Position numbers and translations under genes: made by a program. A DNA stretch of 20,182 bases from Akkermansiaceae bacterium UBA4589 (GTDB taxonomy: Bacteria; Verrucomicrobiota; Verrucomicrobiia; Verrucomicrobiales; Akkermansiaceae), in NCBI GenBank assembly GCA_002387565.1, contig DGJT01000019.1:1-20182 (forward strand), read 5' to 3'. This document shows, piece after piece, positions 1 to 6,060 of this stretch. Below the pieces are notes generated by a model. The model saw nothing but the letters and a program-made list of their open reading frames with translations, had not been told where the DNA came from and did not search any database. Every line of letters starts with the position of its first letter. The first letter of the stretch is position 1.

Positions 1-732
1 TCGGTTAGAGTGGCTACAGAGTGTGTAACACTTGTCAAAGCTCTTGCCTGAGGTATCATTAGGGTTGTAGACCGCGATGGCATGACCTCCATTGCGATTC
101 ATCACGGTGAAACATGGTACATCTGTGGGGCCATCTCCTATGTAAATCATGTTTTCAAATGGCACAGGACGTAGCTCATCAGGCATGTGGTCGTTGACGT
201 CTTCGTCGTAGCCTAGGAGTCCTTTGTTGATTCTAAATAAAAATTGAGTCTTGCTGGTGTGCGATATAACTCGTTTGGGGAAATTAATGACCCCATTGCC
301 GTCCTCTGAGAATTCACAACCAAAAATTGCTTTGAAATGAGAATGGAGACTGCAGCCTTCGATGAGGGCTTTGAGTCCTGATGAGATGATATAGTACTCG
401 AGTTTGATGCCTGCGCTCTTGTGGATTTCTGATAGGCATTCCTCAGGGAGCTCGGCAAATAGCTCTTCGACTCCTTGGAAGAATCGTAGACCTTTGCCTA
501 AATCACGGAGGCTTTGATTGCTGACACCGTCTACTTGCAGGCAATTGAGCAACTCATGCATGTAAGCAAGCTCACTATCCCAGCCTTCGCTGACTAGCTT
601 GTTGCACTTATCCCAAAAAGGAGCTGGATCGATACCATAGTGAGGAAATAATACGTCATCCTGCATATAATGAGGACTGAGTGTTTGATCGTAATCAAAT
701 ACAAGAGCAATGGTTTTTTGAGCTTCTGCCAT
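1..732 (-). CDS. HAD-superfamily phosphatase, partial (runs off left edge)
   Basis: The reading frame is open from an ATG at 732 to the window edge and gives 244 residues. HAD motif I is VFDYDQTL with nucleophile D13 and acid/base D15. Motif II is probably the serine pair S117/S118 in YYIISSG, motif III may be K161, and motif IV is IYIGDGPTD with D200 and D204. Between motif I and motif II lies a helical cap (about residues 20-110), as in class I HAD enzymes such as phosphoserine-phosphatase relatives. The protein has no signal peptide and is probably cytoplasmic. It should hydrolyse a small phosphomonoester, but the substrate cannot be read from the sequence. It starts 36 bp after the stop of the second metal permease, so it could be the last member of that transcript. 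No Shine-Dalgarno is visible. The C-terminus is missing only because the window ends. Confidence 0.85.
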   Translation of the reverse strand, partial: MAEAQKTIALVFDYDQTLSPHYMQDDVLFPHYGIDPAPFWDKCNKLVSEGWDSELAYMHELLNCLQVDGVSNQSLRDLGKGLRFFQGVEELFAELPEECLSEIHKSAGIKLEYYIISSGLKALIEGCSLHSHFKAIFGCEFSEDGNGVINFPKRVISHTSKTQFLFRINKGLLGYDEDVNDHMPDELRPVPFENMIYIGDGPTDVPCFTVMNRNGGHAIAVYNPNDTSGKSFDKCYTLCSHSNR

Positions 733-768
733 GCTTAGAAATTAGGTTAATCTCTACAAAAAGTAAAG

Positions 769-1689
769 CTATGTTTGTAGGGCCTTCTTCTTGCTGCTGT
801 TAATAAATATTTTGGTCAAGAGTAATTGAATCAGCCAACTTAGGACAAAGCCTGCAAAACTAACAACAGCGATAAAACTAGCTGTATTTGCATTGATATA
901 ATAAGCAAAGTAAAAGCCTATGACACAGCTCAAGGCTGAATAAAGCGAGGCAAAGATGAGTATCTGCGGTAGGCGTTTGCACCAGAGTATAGCTGTCGCT
1001 GCGGGAGTAATGAGAAAAGAAACCATGAGGATAGCTCCTACCACTTGGAAGGCTTGCACCATCATGAGTGCAATCATAGCAAGGAGTCCGTAATGTAGTA
1101 AATTGAGACGCTTCCAAATACTCTTGGCAAAATCGGCATCAAAGCTAGATACAAGCAAGGTTCTGTAGTTAGCCACCACAAAGACTATCACCAAGAGGTA
1201 TAAACCGATAAAGTACAAGAGTTCACGAGCGATCATCAAGCCTCCTATATCAATGATATTTGCTCCTACTAGTTGTTCTAGTTGCCCGTAGAGTACGCAG
1301 TCAGGGTCTAGATCAACGGCGCTTGCCTTGGCCGATAAAATAAGGATACCTAAAGCAAAGAAACTGGTGAGCACTGTGCCTATAGCGGTATCGTTTTTGA
1401 TAGGACGGTGCGTCGCCAACCATTGAGCTATAAATACAGCTAATAGCGAACTGACAATCGCTCCTACATTGAGCCAAATTGAGCTTAGGTTGCCTACAAA
1501 TAAAAATGCAATCACTAAACCAGGTATGGCACTATGCGTGACGAGATCACTGGTCATTGCCATTTTTCTCACGACAAGGAAGCCACCTAATAAAGCTGCA
1601 GGCAGAGCAATAAATAAAGACATCAACAACATGAGTAGGCCTATTGCTCCCATATTCTGCCAAGGTTGAATGATAAAATCTATAATCAT
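769..1689 (-). CDS. Metal ABC transporter permease, second subunit (YtgD/TroD/MntC-like)
   Basis: This is a 306-residue polytopic membrane protein of the ABC-3 family, which carries Mn, Zn or Fe across the inner membrane. Hydrophobic segments run through the whole length, roughly eight or nine helices. The family's early segment is visible: LLGGFLVVRKMAMTSDLVTHS at about residues 33-53, followed by a glycine/proline-containing helix. The late helix with GAILMVSFLITPAA is also typical. It lies 20 bp after the larger permease gene and ends the four-gene transporter cluster. It shares the permease domain with its neighbour but lacks the neighbour's DtxR-like tail, so the two probably form a heterodimeric channel. 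The ATG start at 1689 precedes the first helix directly, and no Shine-Dalgarno is seen. The transported metal is inferred from the binding protein, not from this subunit. Confidence 0.9.
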   Translation of the reverse strand: MIIDFIIQPWQNMGAIGLLMLLMSLFIALPAALLGGFLVVRKMAMTSDLVTHSAIPGLVIAFLFVGNLSSIWLNVGAIVSSLLAVFIAQWLATHRPIKNDTAIGTVLTSFFALGILILSAKASAVDLDPDCVLYGQLEQLVGANIIDIGGLMIARELLYFIGLYLLVIVFVVANYRTLLVSSFDADFAKSIWKRLNLLHYGLLAMIALMMVQAFQVVGAILMVSFLITPAATAILWCKRLPQILIFASLYSALSCVIGFYFAYYINANTASFIAVVSFAGFVLSWLIQLLLTKIFINSSKKKALQT

Positions 1690-1709
1690 AAAGGTATCAA
1701 AAGAATCAA

Positions 1710-2975
1710 TTAACGTGGGATAACTTGACCGTGGGGATCGAGCTGAGGGTAACCAAGGAGCTGGTCTAGTTGCTCTAGAGCTTCATCATCTAGGTAATGC
1801 TCCACTTTGTCTGCGGGAAGATGGACATGATCGGCTTTGTAATTCGCCTCTTGGCTGAGGTAAAGCTCCCATAATCTGTGTTTTTTGACCATGGTTTTGG
1901 CTGTTTGCTGCCCTGTTGCGCTGAGTTGCCATTGTTTGGAGTCTTCTAACCAGAGCAGTTCTTGTGATTTCATAAGGCTTTTAAAGCGCTTGTCTAAATC
2001 AGAGAGACTAATCATAGGTAATTGGTGAGCTATCTCAAGCAGACTAAATGTTTGATTTAAGTCTATGTTTAGATAAGGGGTTGCTGATTTTTTTTCGAGA
2101 GCTTTGTATATCAACTTGAGGTTGTGCTCGTGGTAATGCTGTTTTTTATCTAGGTAGCTGAGGTAAACGCCTTTGATGACTCCTTTTTTGGGTGAGGCTA
2201 AAAAGGCAATGATAAAACCAACGGCAAAGAGTAGTATCATCAATGGGCCTACGGCTAAACCTTGGAAATTCCAAGATACTAAAATGGCTGCTGAGCTTAA
2301 TACTATCGAGAATATCATGGCCCATAGTTGCATGCTCTTGAGTCGATTAACGCAAAACCTAGCACTCAAAGCGGGAATAATTAACCATGCAGCCACGAGT
2401 ATCATACCTACCGCTTGCATCGCTAAAACTAAGCCAATAATAAGTAATACTTCAAAGCCCCATTTAATGATAGCCTGCCTTTTAAAGTAGAGATTAGCGA
2501 CCTGAGGGTTGAAGCTCTGCATGTGTAATTGACGCCAAAATAAGCTAATATAGACGATGGTGACTAATGTGTGTCCAGCTATAAAGTAGAGGTCTTGTTG
2601 ATTGATAGAGTTGAGCTGTCCAAACAGAAAGTACCTCACCCCTACTGGATTGTAGATAGATTCTAGAACAATCCCTATCGCAAAAAAACCTGCTAATATG
2701 ACCGCTAGCAAGCTATCTTGCTTGAGCTTGGTATGCTGTTTCCAGTAGTAAACGAGGATGGTGCCTAGCATGCCTGCGACTAGAGCTAGACCGCAAATGA
2801 GCCAAGGGTTTTTGTCCTCAGAAAGCAGAAATCCTAGAATAACACCCGGTAAAATACTGTGAGACAAGGCATCACTAAGCAACGCACGCTCCTCTACGAC
2901 TAAATAACTCCCTAGTAAAGCAGAGCTAATAGATAGTAAAATAACAGCTGAAAATATGATGATGAGATAATCCAC
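1710..2975 (-). CDS. Metal ABC permease fused to a C-terminal DtxR/MntR-like regulator (YtgCR-like)
   Basis: Residues 1 to about 260 form an ABC-3 permease with many hydrophobic helices and the family segment LLGSYLVVEERALLSDALS. From about residue 284 to 421 the protein is cytoplasmic and matches a DtxR/MntR repressor: a winged-helix region (about 284-355, including SLLEIAHQLPMISLSDLDK), then the metal/dimerisation part with KKHRLWELYL (H366, E370), a DKVEH element (D389, E392, H393) and the family-typical end LLGYPQLDPHGQVIP. By my alignment the first two MntR metal ligands (D8, E11) are H and K here. Chlamydia encodes the same fusion, YtgCR, whose repressor half is cleaved off; cleavage here is inference. 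The start is GTG at 2975, because an in-frame TAA lies directly upstream and the first helix begins at residue 3. A 237-bp repeat-filled gap separates it from the ATPase gene. Confidence 0.9.
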   Translation of the reverse strand: MDYLIIIFSAVILLSISSALLGSYLVVEERALLSDALSHSILPGVILGFLLSEDKNPWLICGLALVAGMLGTILVYYWKQHTKLKQDSLLAVILAGFFAIGIVLESIYNPVGVRYFLFGQLNSINQQDLYFIAGHTLVTIVYISLFWRQLHMQSFNPQVANLYFKRQAIIKWGFEVLLIIGLVLAMQAVGMILVAAWLIIPALSARFCVNRLKSMQLWAMIFSIVLSSAAILVSWNFQGLAVGPLMILLFAVGFIIAFLASPKKGVIKGVYLSYLDKKQHYHEHNLKLIYKALEKKSATPYLNIDLNQTFSLLEIAHQLPMISLSDLDKRFKSLMKSQELLWLEDSKQWQLSATGQQTAKTMVKKHRLWELYLSQEANYKADHVHLPADKVEHYLDDEALEQLDQLLGYPQLDPHGQVIPR

Positions 2976-3038
2976 TTATTGAATTGAAAATTAAAAATTG
3001 AGAATGGAGAATTGAAAGTTAAGAATTAAAAGTGAATA
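2976..3038. repeat. Degenerate AT-rich short-repeat tract, left arm
   Basis: This stretch is a run of imperfect units built from words such as AATTGAAA, AATTAAAA and GAGAATGGAGAA. It contains an exact 18-bp word at 3015-3032 (AAAGTTAAGAATTAAAAG) that recurs at 3192-3209 on the far side of the hairpin block. No gene or start signal for the downstream permease is evident within it, although that permease begins right at its edge. Confidence 0.7.
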
Positions 3039-3118
3039 ACCACCCCGTCTTTACCTGCGGTAAATCCACCCCTCCTTGAAAATGAGGGGAGTATAATTAC
3101 CCACTGAAAGCGGTAAAA
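3039..3118. repeat. Hairpin cluster, probable interspersed palindromic element
   Basis: Three inverted repeats lie one after another. TTTACC (3050-3055) pairs with GGTAAA (3059-3064) around a 3-base loop. CCCCTC (3069-3074) pairs with GAGGGG (3084-3089) around a 9-base loop. TTACC (3097-3101) pairs with GGTAA (3112-3116) around a 10-base loop. The block is more GC-rich than the tracts on both sides. From memory, it resembles scattered CCCCTCC...GGAGGGG and GACGGGGTGG elements seen in many bacterial genomes. It lies inside the metal-transport operon and would be transcribed between the ATPase and the permease, where it could act as an mRNA processing or attenuation structure. Confidence 0.65.
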
Positions 3119-3211
3119 CTAAAAGTGAACAGTGAAGAGTTAAAAGTGAATAGTTAAAAACTAAAAGTGAAGAGTGAATAGTGAATAGTTAAAAGTTAAG
3201 AATTAAAAGAA
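3119..3211. repeat. Degenerate short-repeat tract, right arm (AGTGAATAGTTAAA-like units)
   Basis: About seven to nine imperfect 7-14 bp units are visible, such as AAAAGTGAACAGTGAAGAG, AGTGAATAGTTAAAA and AGTGAATAGTGAATAG. The tract ends with the 18-bp word at 3192-3209 that also occurs in the left arm at 3015-3032. It runs up to the stop codon of the ATPase gene. Such tracts can change length by replication slippage. Confidence 0.75.
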
Positions 3212-3212
3212 A

Positions 3213-3968
3213 TTACTTTTTGCTCATTTCATGGGCCATTTGGGTAAGTAGGGTCAAACTACTCCCATACGCTTGGCTTAGGTATTCAGGTTGCAACATG
3301 ACGCCTGCCTCGCCTGCTCCGATAAGACGTTTGTTAATTAGGATGACGTCATCAAAGTAGTGCTTGGCGGAATAAAGGTCGTGATGCACCACCACTACGG
3401 TTTTGCCTGCATCACGCATGTCTTTTAAAACTTGCATTATCGTTTGTTCAGAAGCAATGTCCACACCTGCAAAAGGCTCATCTAGTAAATAGATATGGGC
3501 ATTTTGAGCTAGGGCTCTAGCCAAAAAGACTCGTTGTTGCTGTCCCCCGCTGAGGTCTGAAATGGGTGTATTGGCGTAGTCGACTAATTGTACTTTTTCC
3601 AAGGCTTTGTATGTATTTGCACGTTCTAAGACGCCTACTCTTTGCCACCATTTAAGTTTTGGATAGGTTCCCATAAGGACCACATCAAAAACTGTTACAG
3701 GAAAATCCCAATCAACAGATTCGCGTTGTGGGACGTAGGCAATTTGTTTTTTGACTTGATGGCTGGGTTTGCCTAAAACTTGAATCCAACCAGATGTGCG
3801 AGGAATCACGCCCATGATAGATTTGATAAATGTAGATTTACCAGCTCCGTTGGGACCTATGATACCTGTTAATCTGCCTGAATTGATACAGACATCTACT
3901 TCGTGGAGCACTACCTTGCGATCGTAGTGGACAGTGAGTTGATGACTTTCTATAGCTATATCGTGCAT
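3213..3968 (-). CDS. Metal ABC transporter ATP-binding protein (YtgB/TroB/MntB-like)
   Basis: This 251-residue nucleotide-binding subunit powers the metal permease from the cytoplasmic face. All ABC motifs are intact: Walker A GPNGAGKST (38-46), Q-loop glutamine Q81 in AYVPQRESVDWDFPV (a phrase typical of the Mn/Zn/Fe ATPase group), signature LSGGQQQR (139-146), Walker B IYLLDEP with E164, and the switch histidine in VVVVHHDL (195-196). The length is normal for the family. The gene begins 5 bp after the binding-protein stop, so the two are surely co-transcribed. No Shine-Dalgarno precedes the ATG at 3968, which suggests translational coupling. The permeases follow after a 237-bp repeat region rather than directly, which is unusual for such an operon. 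Confidence 0.95.
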   Translation of the reverse strand: MHDIAIESHQLTVHYDRKVVLHEVDVCINSGRLTGIIGPNGAGKSTFIKSIMGVIPRTSGWIQVLGKPSHQVKKQIAYVPQRESVDWDFPVTVFDVVLMGTYPKLKWWQRVGVLERANTYKALEKVQLVDYANTPISDLSGGQQQRVFLARALAQNAHIYLLDEPFAGVDIASEQTIMQVLKDMRDAGKTVVVVHHDLYSAKHYFDDVILINKRLIGAGEAGVMLQPEYLSQAYGSSLTLLTQMAHEMSKK

Positions 3969-3973
3969 GATGA

Positions 3974-4948
3974 TTAGTCTGTGGTACTGTGACTTAGCCC
4001 TTGAGTGATGGTTATAATGTTATGCATGAGCATACCTCTATAGGTTCCTTTGTCATAAGTCACGCCATTAAACTCAGCTATATCTCCTGGTTCTCCCATA
4101 GCATCGGAAAAGAGTGTGGCTGAGCTGACTTGTGCTCCTGATTGCTCGGCTAGGTTTTTGATTGCCTTAGGGTTGACGCTGCTCTCTGGGAATATGGTTT
4201 TAATCTGCTGCTGTTTAATGAGATTAACTAGGTATACTTGGTGCTTGAGGCTGGCTTCTGCCATGGTGGATATTCCTTGGATGCCTTCTACTTGGATATT
4301 AAAAGCTCTACCTAAATAAAAAAAAGCATCATGACTGGTGATTAAATAGCGAGCCTGCTCGGGTATGCTACCTATCATGTTTTGTGCCCAGAGATGTAAT
4401 TCTTGTAGTTCTTGGTTGTAGGCATTTGCGTTGGCTTTATAAATAGCCTCATTTTTTGGGTCATAATTCACTAAAGTCTCTAACACTGGCTTGATACAGC
4501 TAGCCCATACTGTCGGGTCGCCCCAGACATGAGGGTCATAATGGTCATTATAAGCTTCTTGTGGTTTGAGGAGTTCTTGCTGAGTTAATTGGCTCGTAAT
4601 CGCCACTACTGGTTTATTTTTAATTTGCTCTAAACTAGCCTCCATTTTGCCCTCTAGGTGTAAACCATTGTAAAAAATGATATCTGCTTGCTGCAAATAC
4701 ACGGCATCACCTAATTTAGTTTGATAGCTGTGTGGGTCTATGTCTGTGCCTATGAGTGCCTTTATATCGACTAAATCGCCACCAACGTTTTTGACTAAGT
4801 CAGCTACCATAGCTGTCGTGGTTAAGATTTTAATTTGATTTTTTTCTTTGCTACCCCATTTATTTTGCTGCTTTGGTGCTTTTTCTTGGCAACTCATTAA
4901 ACATAAAAATAGAGCAACAGTTATTAAACTAGTGATTTTGAACTTCAT
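3974..4948 (-). CDS. Metal-binding lipoprotein of ABC transporter (YtgA/TroA/PsaA-like)
   Basis: This 324-residue cluster 9 solute-binding protein captures metal outside the inner membrane and delivers it to the permease. The N-terminus is a lipoprotein signal: a hydrophobic stretch, then LMSC with lipidation Cys20. The expected metal ligands are present by family pattern: H73 (DPHSY), H140 (DPHVW), E255 (FPESS) and D282 (FSDAM). A Glu at the third position is typical of Mn/Fe-type proteins (PsaA, MntC), whereas zinc-type ZnuA uses His. No His-rich loop of the ZnuA kind is seen, which further favours Mn or Fe. It is the first gene of the operon. A -35 element and a palindrome lie just upstream, so its transcription is probably metal-regulated. 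The ATG at 4948 is the only start that leaves an intact signal. Confidence 0.93.
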   Translation of the reverse strand: MKFKITSLITVALFLCLMSCQEKAPKQQNKWGSKEKNQIKILTTTAMVADLVKNVGGDLVDIKALIGTDIDPHSYQTKLGDAVYLQQADIIFYNGLHLEGKMEASLEQIKNKPVVAITSQLTQQELLKPQEAYNDHYDPHVWGDPTVWASCIKPVLETLVNYDPKNEAIYKANANAYNQELQELHLWAQNMIGSIPEQARYLITSHDAFFYLGRAFNIQVEGIQGISTMAEASLKHQVYLVNLIKQQQIKTIFPESSVNPKAIKNLAEQSGAQVSSATLFSDAMGEPGDIAEFNGVTYDKGTYRGMLMHNIITITQGLSHSTTD

Positions 4949-4959
4949 AATACAAAAAT

Positions 4960-4977
4960 AGTTAGCTTAGACTAACT
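4960..4977. promoter_or_regulatory. Candidate DtxR/MntR-type operator upstream of the metal operon
   Basis: The sequence AGTTAGCTTAGACTAACT is a hyphenated palindrome. Arms of 6 bp (AGTTAG and CTAACT) surround a 6-bp centre, with 14 of 18 positions symmetric. The TTAG-N6-CTAA core resembles DtxR/IdeR-type boxes. It lies 11 bp from the ATG and immediately downstream of a perfect -35 hexamer, where a bound repressor would block RNA polymerase. The operon itself encodes a DtxR-like domain that could bind here. This is inference from position and symmetry. Confidence 0.5.
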
Positions 4978-4982
4978 TTCTT

Positions 4983-4988
4983 TGTCAA
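4983..4988 (-). promoter_or_regulatory. Probable -35 element of the metal-transport operon
   Basis: On the minus strand this reads TTGACA, a perfect sigma-70 type -35 hexamer. A 17-bp spacer would place the -10 at about 4960-4965 (CTAACT, a poor match), inside the palindrome. Transcription would then begin only a few bases before the ATG at 4948. A weak -10 is compatible with a regulated promoter. No other good promoter was seen in the 94-bp spacer. Confidence 0.45.
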
Positions 4989-5042
4989 GACTATATTTAA
5001 GGGTAAGAAAAAATATAATTTACACCTATAGACTCTATTCAT

Positions 5043-5966
5043 TTAGAGAGTTATTTCCTCAAAATCATTATCTTGATTGAGGATTTCTTCTGCTATTTCT
5101 GTAGCAATATCATCAATAGCTCCTTCTATCTTTTTGCTATCATGATTATTGAGATCTTTATCTAAATTCACTTTTTTAGTTTTAGTAGTTTCTTGAGCTT
5201 TCAGCTTGTGCTTTTCCATAGTATTTACTGCTTTTAAGCGCTGACTCTTCATTTCGGAAAATATACTATTTTCTATTTTTTCTTCACTAGTTAGCTGTAA
5301 AGCAAATTGATCTTCTTTATTCACTAGCAATACATTAGATTGATTGTCTAAGAGTACCTCTACACACCTTGAACGATTGAATAACGCAGCTATATGAAGC
5401 GGGGTATTGCCTTCTAGATTTTTTTTATTAATATCAACACCATATTGTAATAATGCTCTAATATAAAAACTATGCCCCTTCTCTGCCGCTATATGTAGAA
5501 GCGTATTACCTGCTATATCTGTTTTATTAAAATCTAACTCATACCCCTCAAATGCTCTTAAAACTCTTGTATTTCCAAACATTGCAGTAACATGAGTGAT
5601 TTGTTGACCTAACTTATTAGTTGCTAATGGATCTGCTCCTTCTTTGAGTAAAAACTTAATCATGCTGTCATCGAAAGCGGCTAATAGTAACGGTGTGTCT
5701 CCTTGATTGTTGCGGGCGTTTATTTTAGCTCCTTCTTTTAAGGCTAATTTAACCATGGACATTTGATTAGCTTGAACCATGAGGTGTAATGGAGTATTAC
5801 CTGACCTTCCGTCAGTAATATTAATATTAGCACCTGAGTTTAAAGCTTTTTTTAATTGAGCTATACTACCTTTTTTTGTAGATTCCCAAATTGATTTATT
5901 TAAAATATCTGCCATACATAAAAAAGGCAGGAACAAGCTAAATGAAATTAAGATTAAATATTTCAT
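5043..5966 (-). CDS. Secreted ankyrin-repeat protein
   Basis: The protein has 307 residues. Residues 1-19 form a signal peptide (MKYLILISFSLFLPFLCMA) with likely cleavage after CMA; the Cys is not in a proper lipobox. Residues about 25-225 hold five or six ankyrin repeats. The clearest begin at GNTPLHLM (57), GDTPLLLA (89), GNTLLHIA (153) and GNTPLHIA (186); the repeat around 119-150 is degenerate. The tail from about 226 is highly charged, rich in Lys and Glu, and may be a coiled coil. Ankyrin repeats bind proteins, so a role as a periplasmic or exported binding protein is likely, but no partner can be named. It seems to have its own promoter, lies 94 bp after the Fic-like gene, and is separated from the metal operon by 94 bp. 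Exported ankyrin proteins occur in both host-associated and free-living bacteria. Confidence 0.88.
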   Translation of the reverse strand: MKYLILISFSLFLPFLCMADILNKSIWESTKKGSIAQLKKALNSGANINITDGRSGNTPLHLMVQANQMSMVKLALKEGAKINARNNQGDTPLLLAAFDDSMIKFLLKEGADPLATNKLGQQITHVTAMFGNTRVLRAFEGYELDFNKTDIAGNTLLHIAAEKGHSFYIRALLQYGVDINKKNLEGNTPLHIAALFNRSRCVEVLLDNQSNVLLVNKEDQFALQLTSEEKIENSIFSEMKSQRLKAVNTMEKHKLKAQETTKTKKVNLDKDLNNHDSKKIEGAIDDIATEIAEEILNQDNDFEEITL

Positions 5967-5977
5967 GTTAAAATTAA

Positions 5978-6006
5978 ATCATAACTACAATAATTACATA
6001 TAACAA
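5978..6006 (-). promoter_or_regulatory. Promoter of the ankyrin gene
   Basis: On the minus strand, TTGTTA (6006-6001) is followed after exactly 17 bp by TATGAT (5983-5978). The -10 matches the sigma-70 consensus at 5 of 6 positions and the -35 at 4 of 6. The -10 ends 11 bp before the ATG at 5966, so the predicted 5' leader is only about five bases, with no room for a Shine-Dalgarno. Confidence 0.55.
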
Positions 6007-6060
6007 CCATTTTTTAGAATACGACATAAGAAAAACTGTATGATTTAATTTCTAGATAAT

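Noticed and set aside
2173..2490. 105-residue plus-strand frame inside the fused permease gene.
   Set aside because: It is antisense to hydrophobic permease coding sequence and has no motif or start context; a shadow frame.
3069..3089. CCCCTC/GAGGGG hairpin considered as an intrinsic terminator for the binding protein-ATPase transcript.
   Set aside because: On the transcribed (minus) strand it is not followed by a T-run, and it belongs to a larger hairpin block flanked by repeats.
2976..3212. CRISPR array suspected from the repeat tract near the ATPase gene.
   Set aside because: Units are 7-14 bp, imperfect and contiguous, without uniform repeats and unique spacers, and no cas gene is present.
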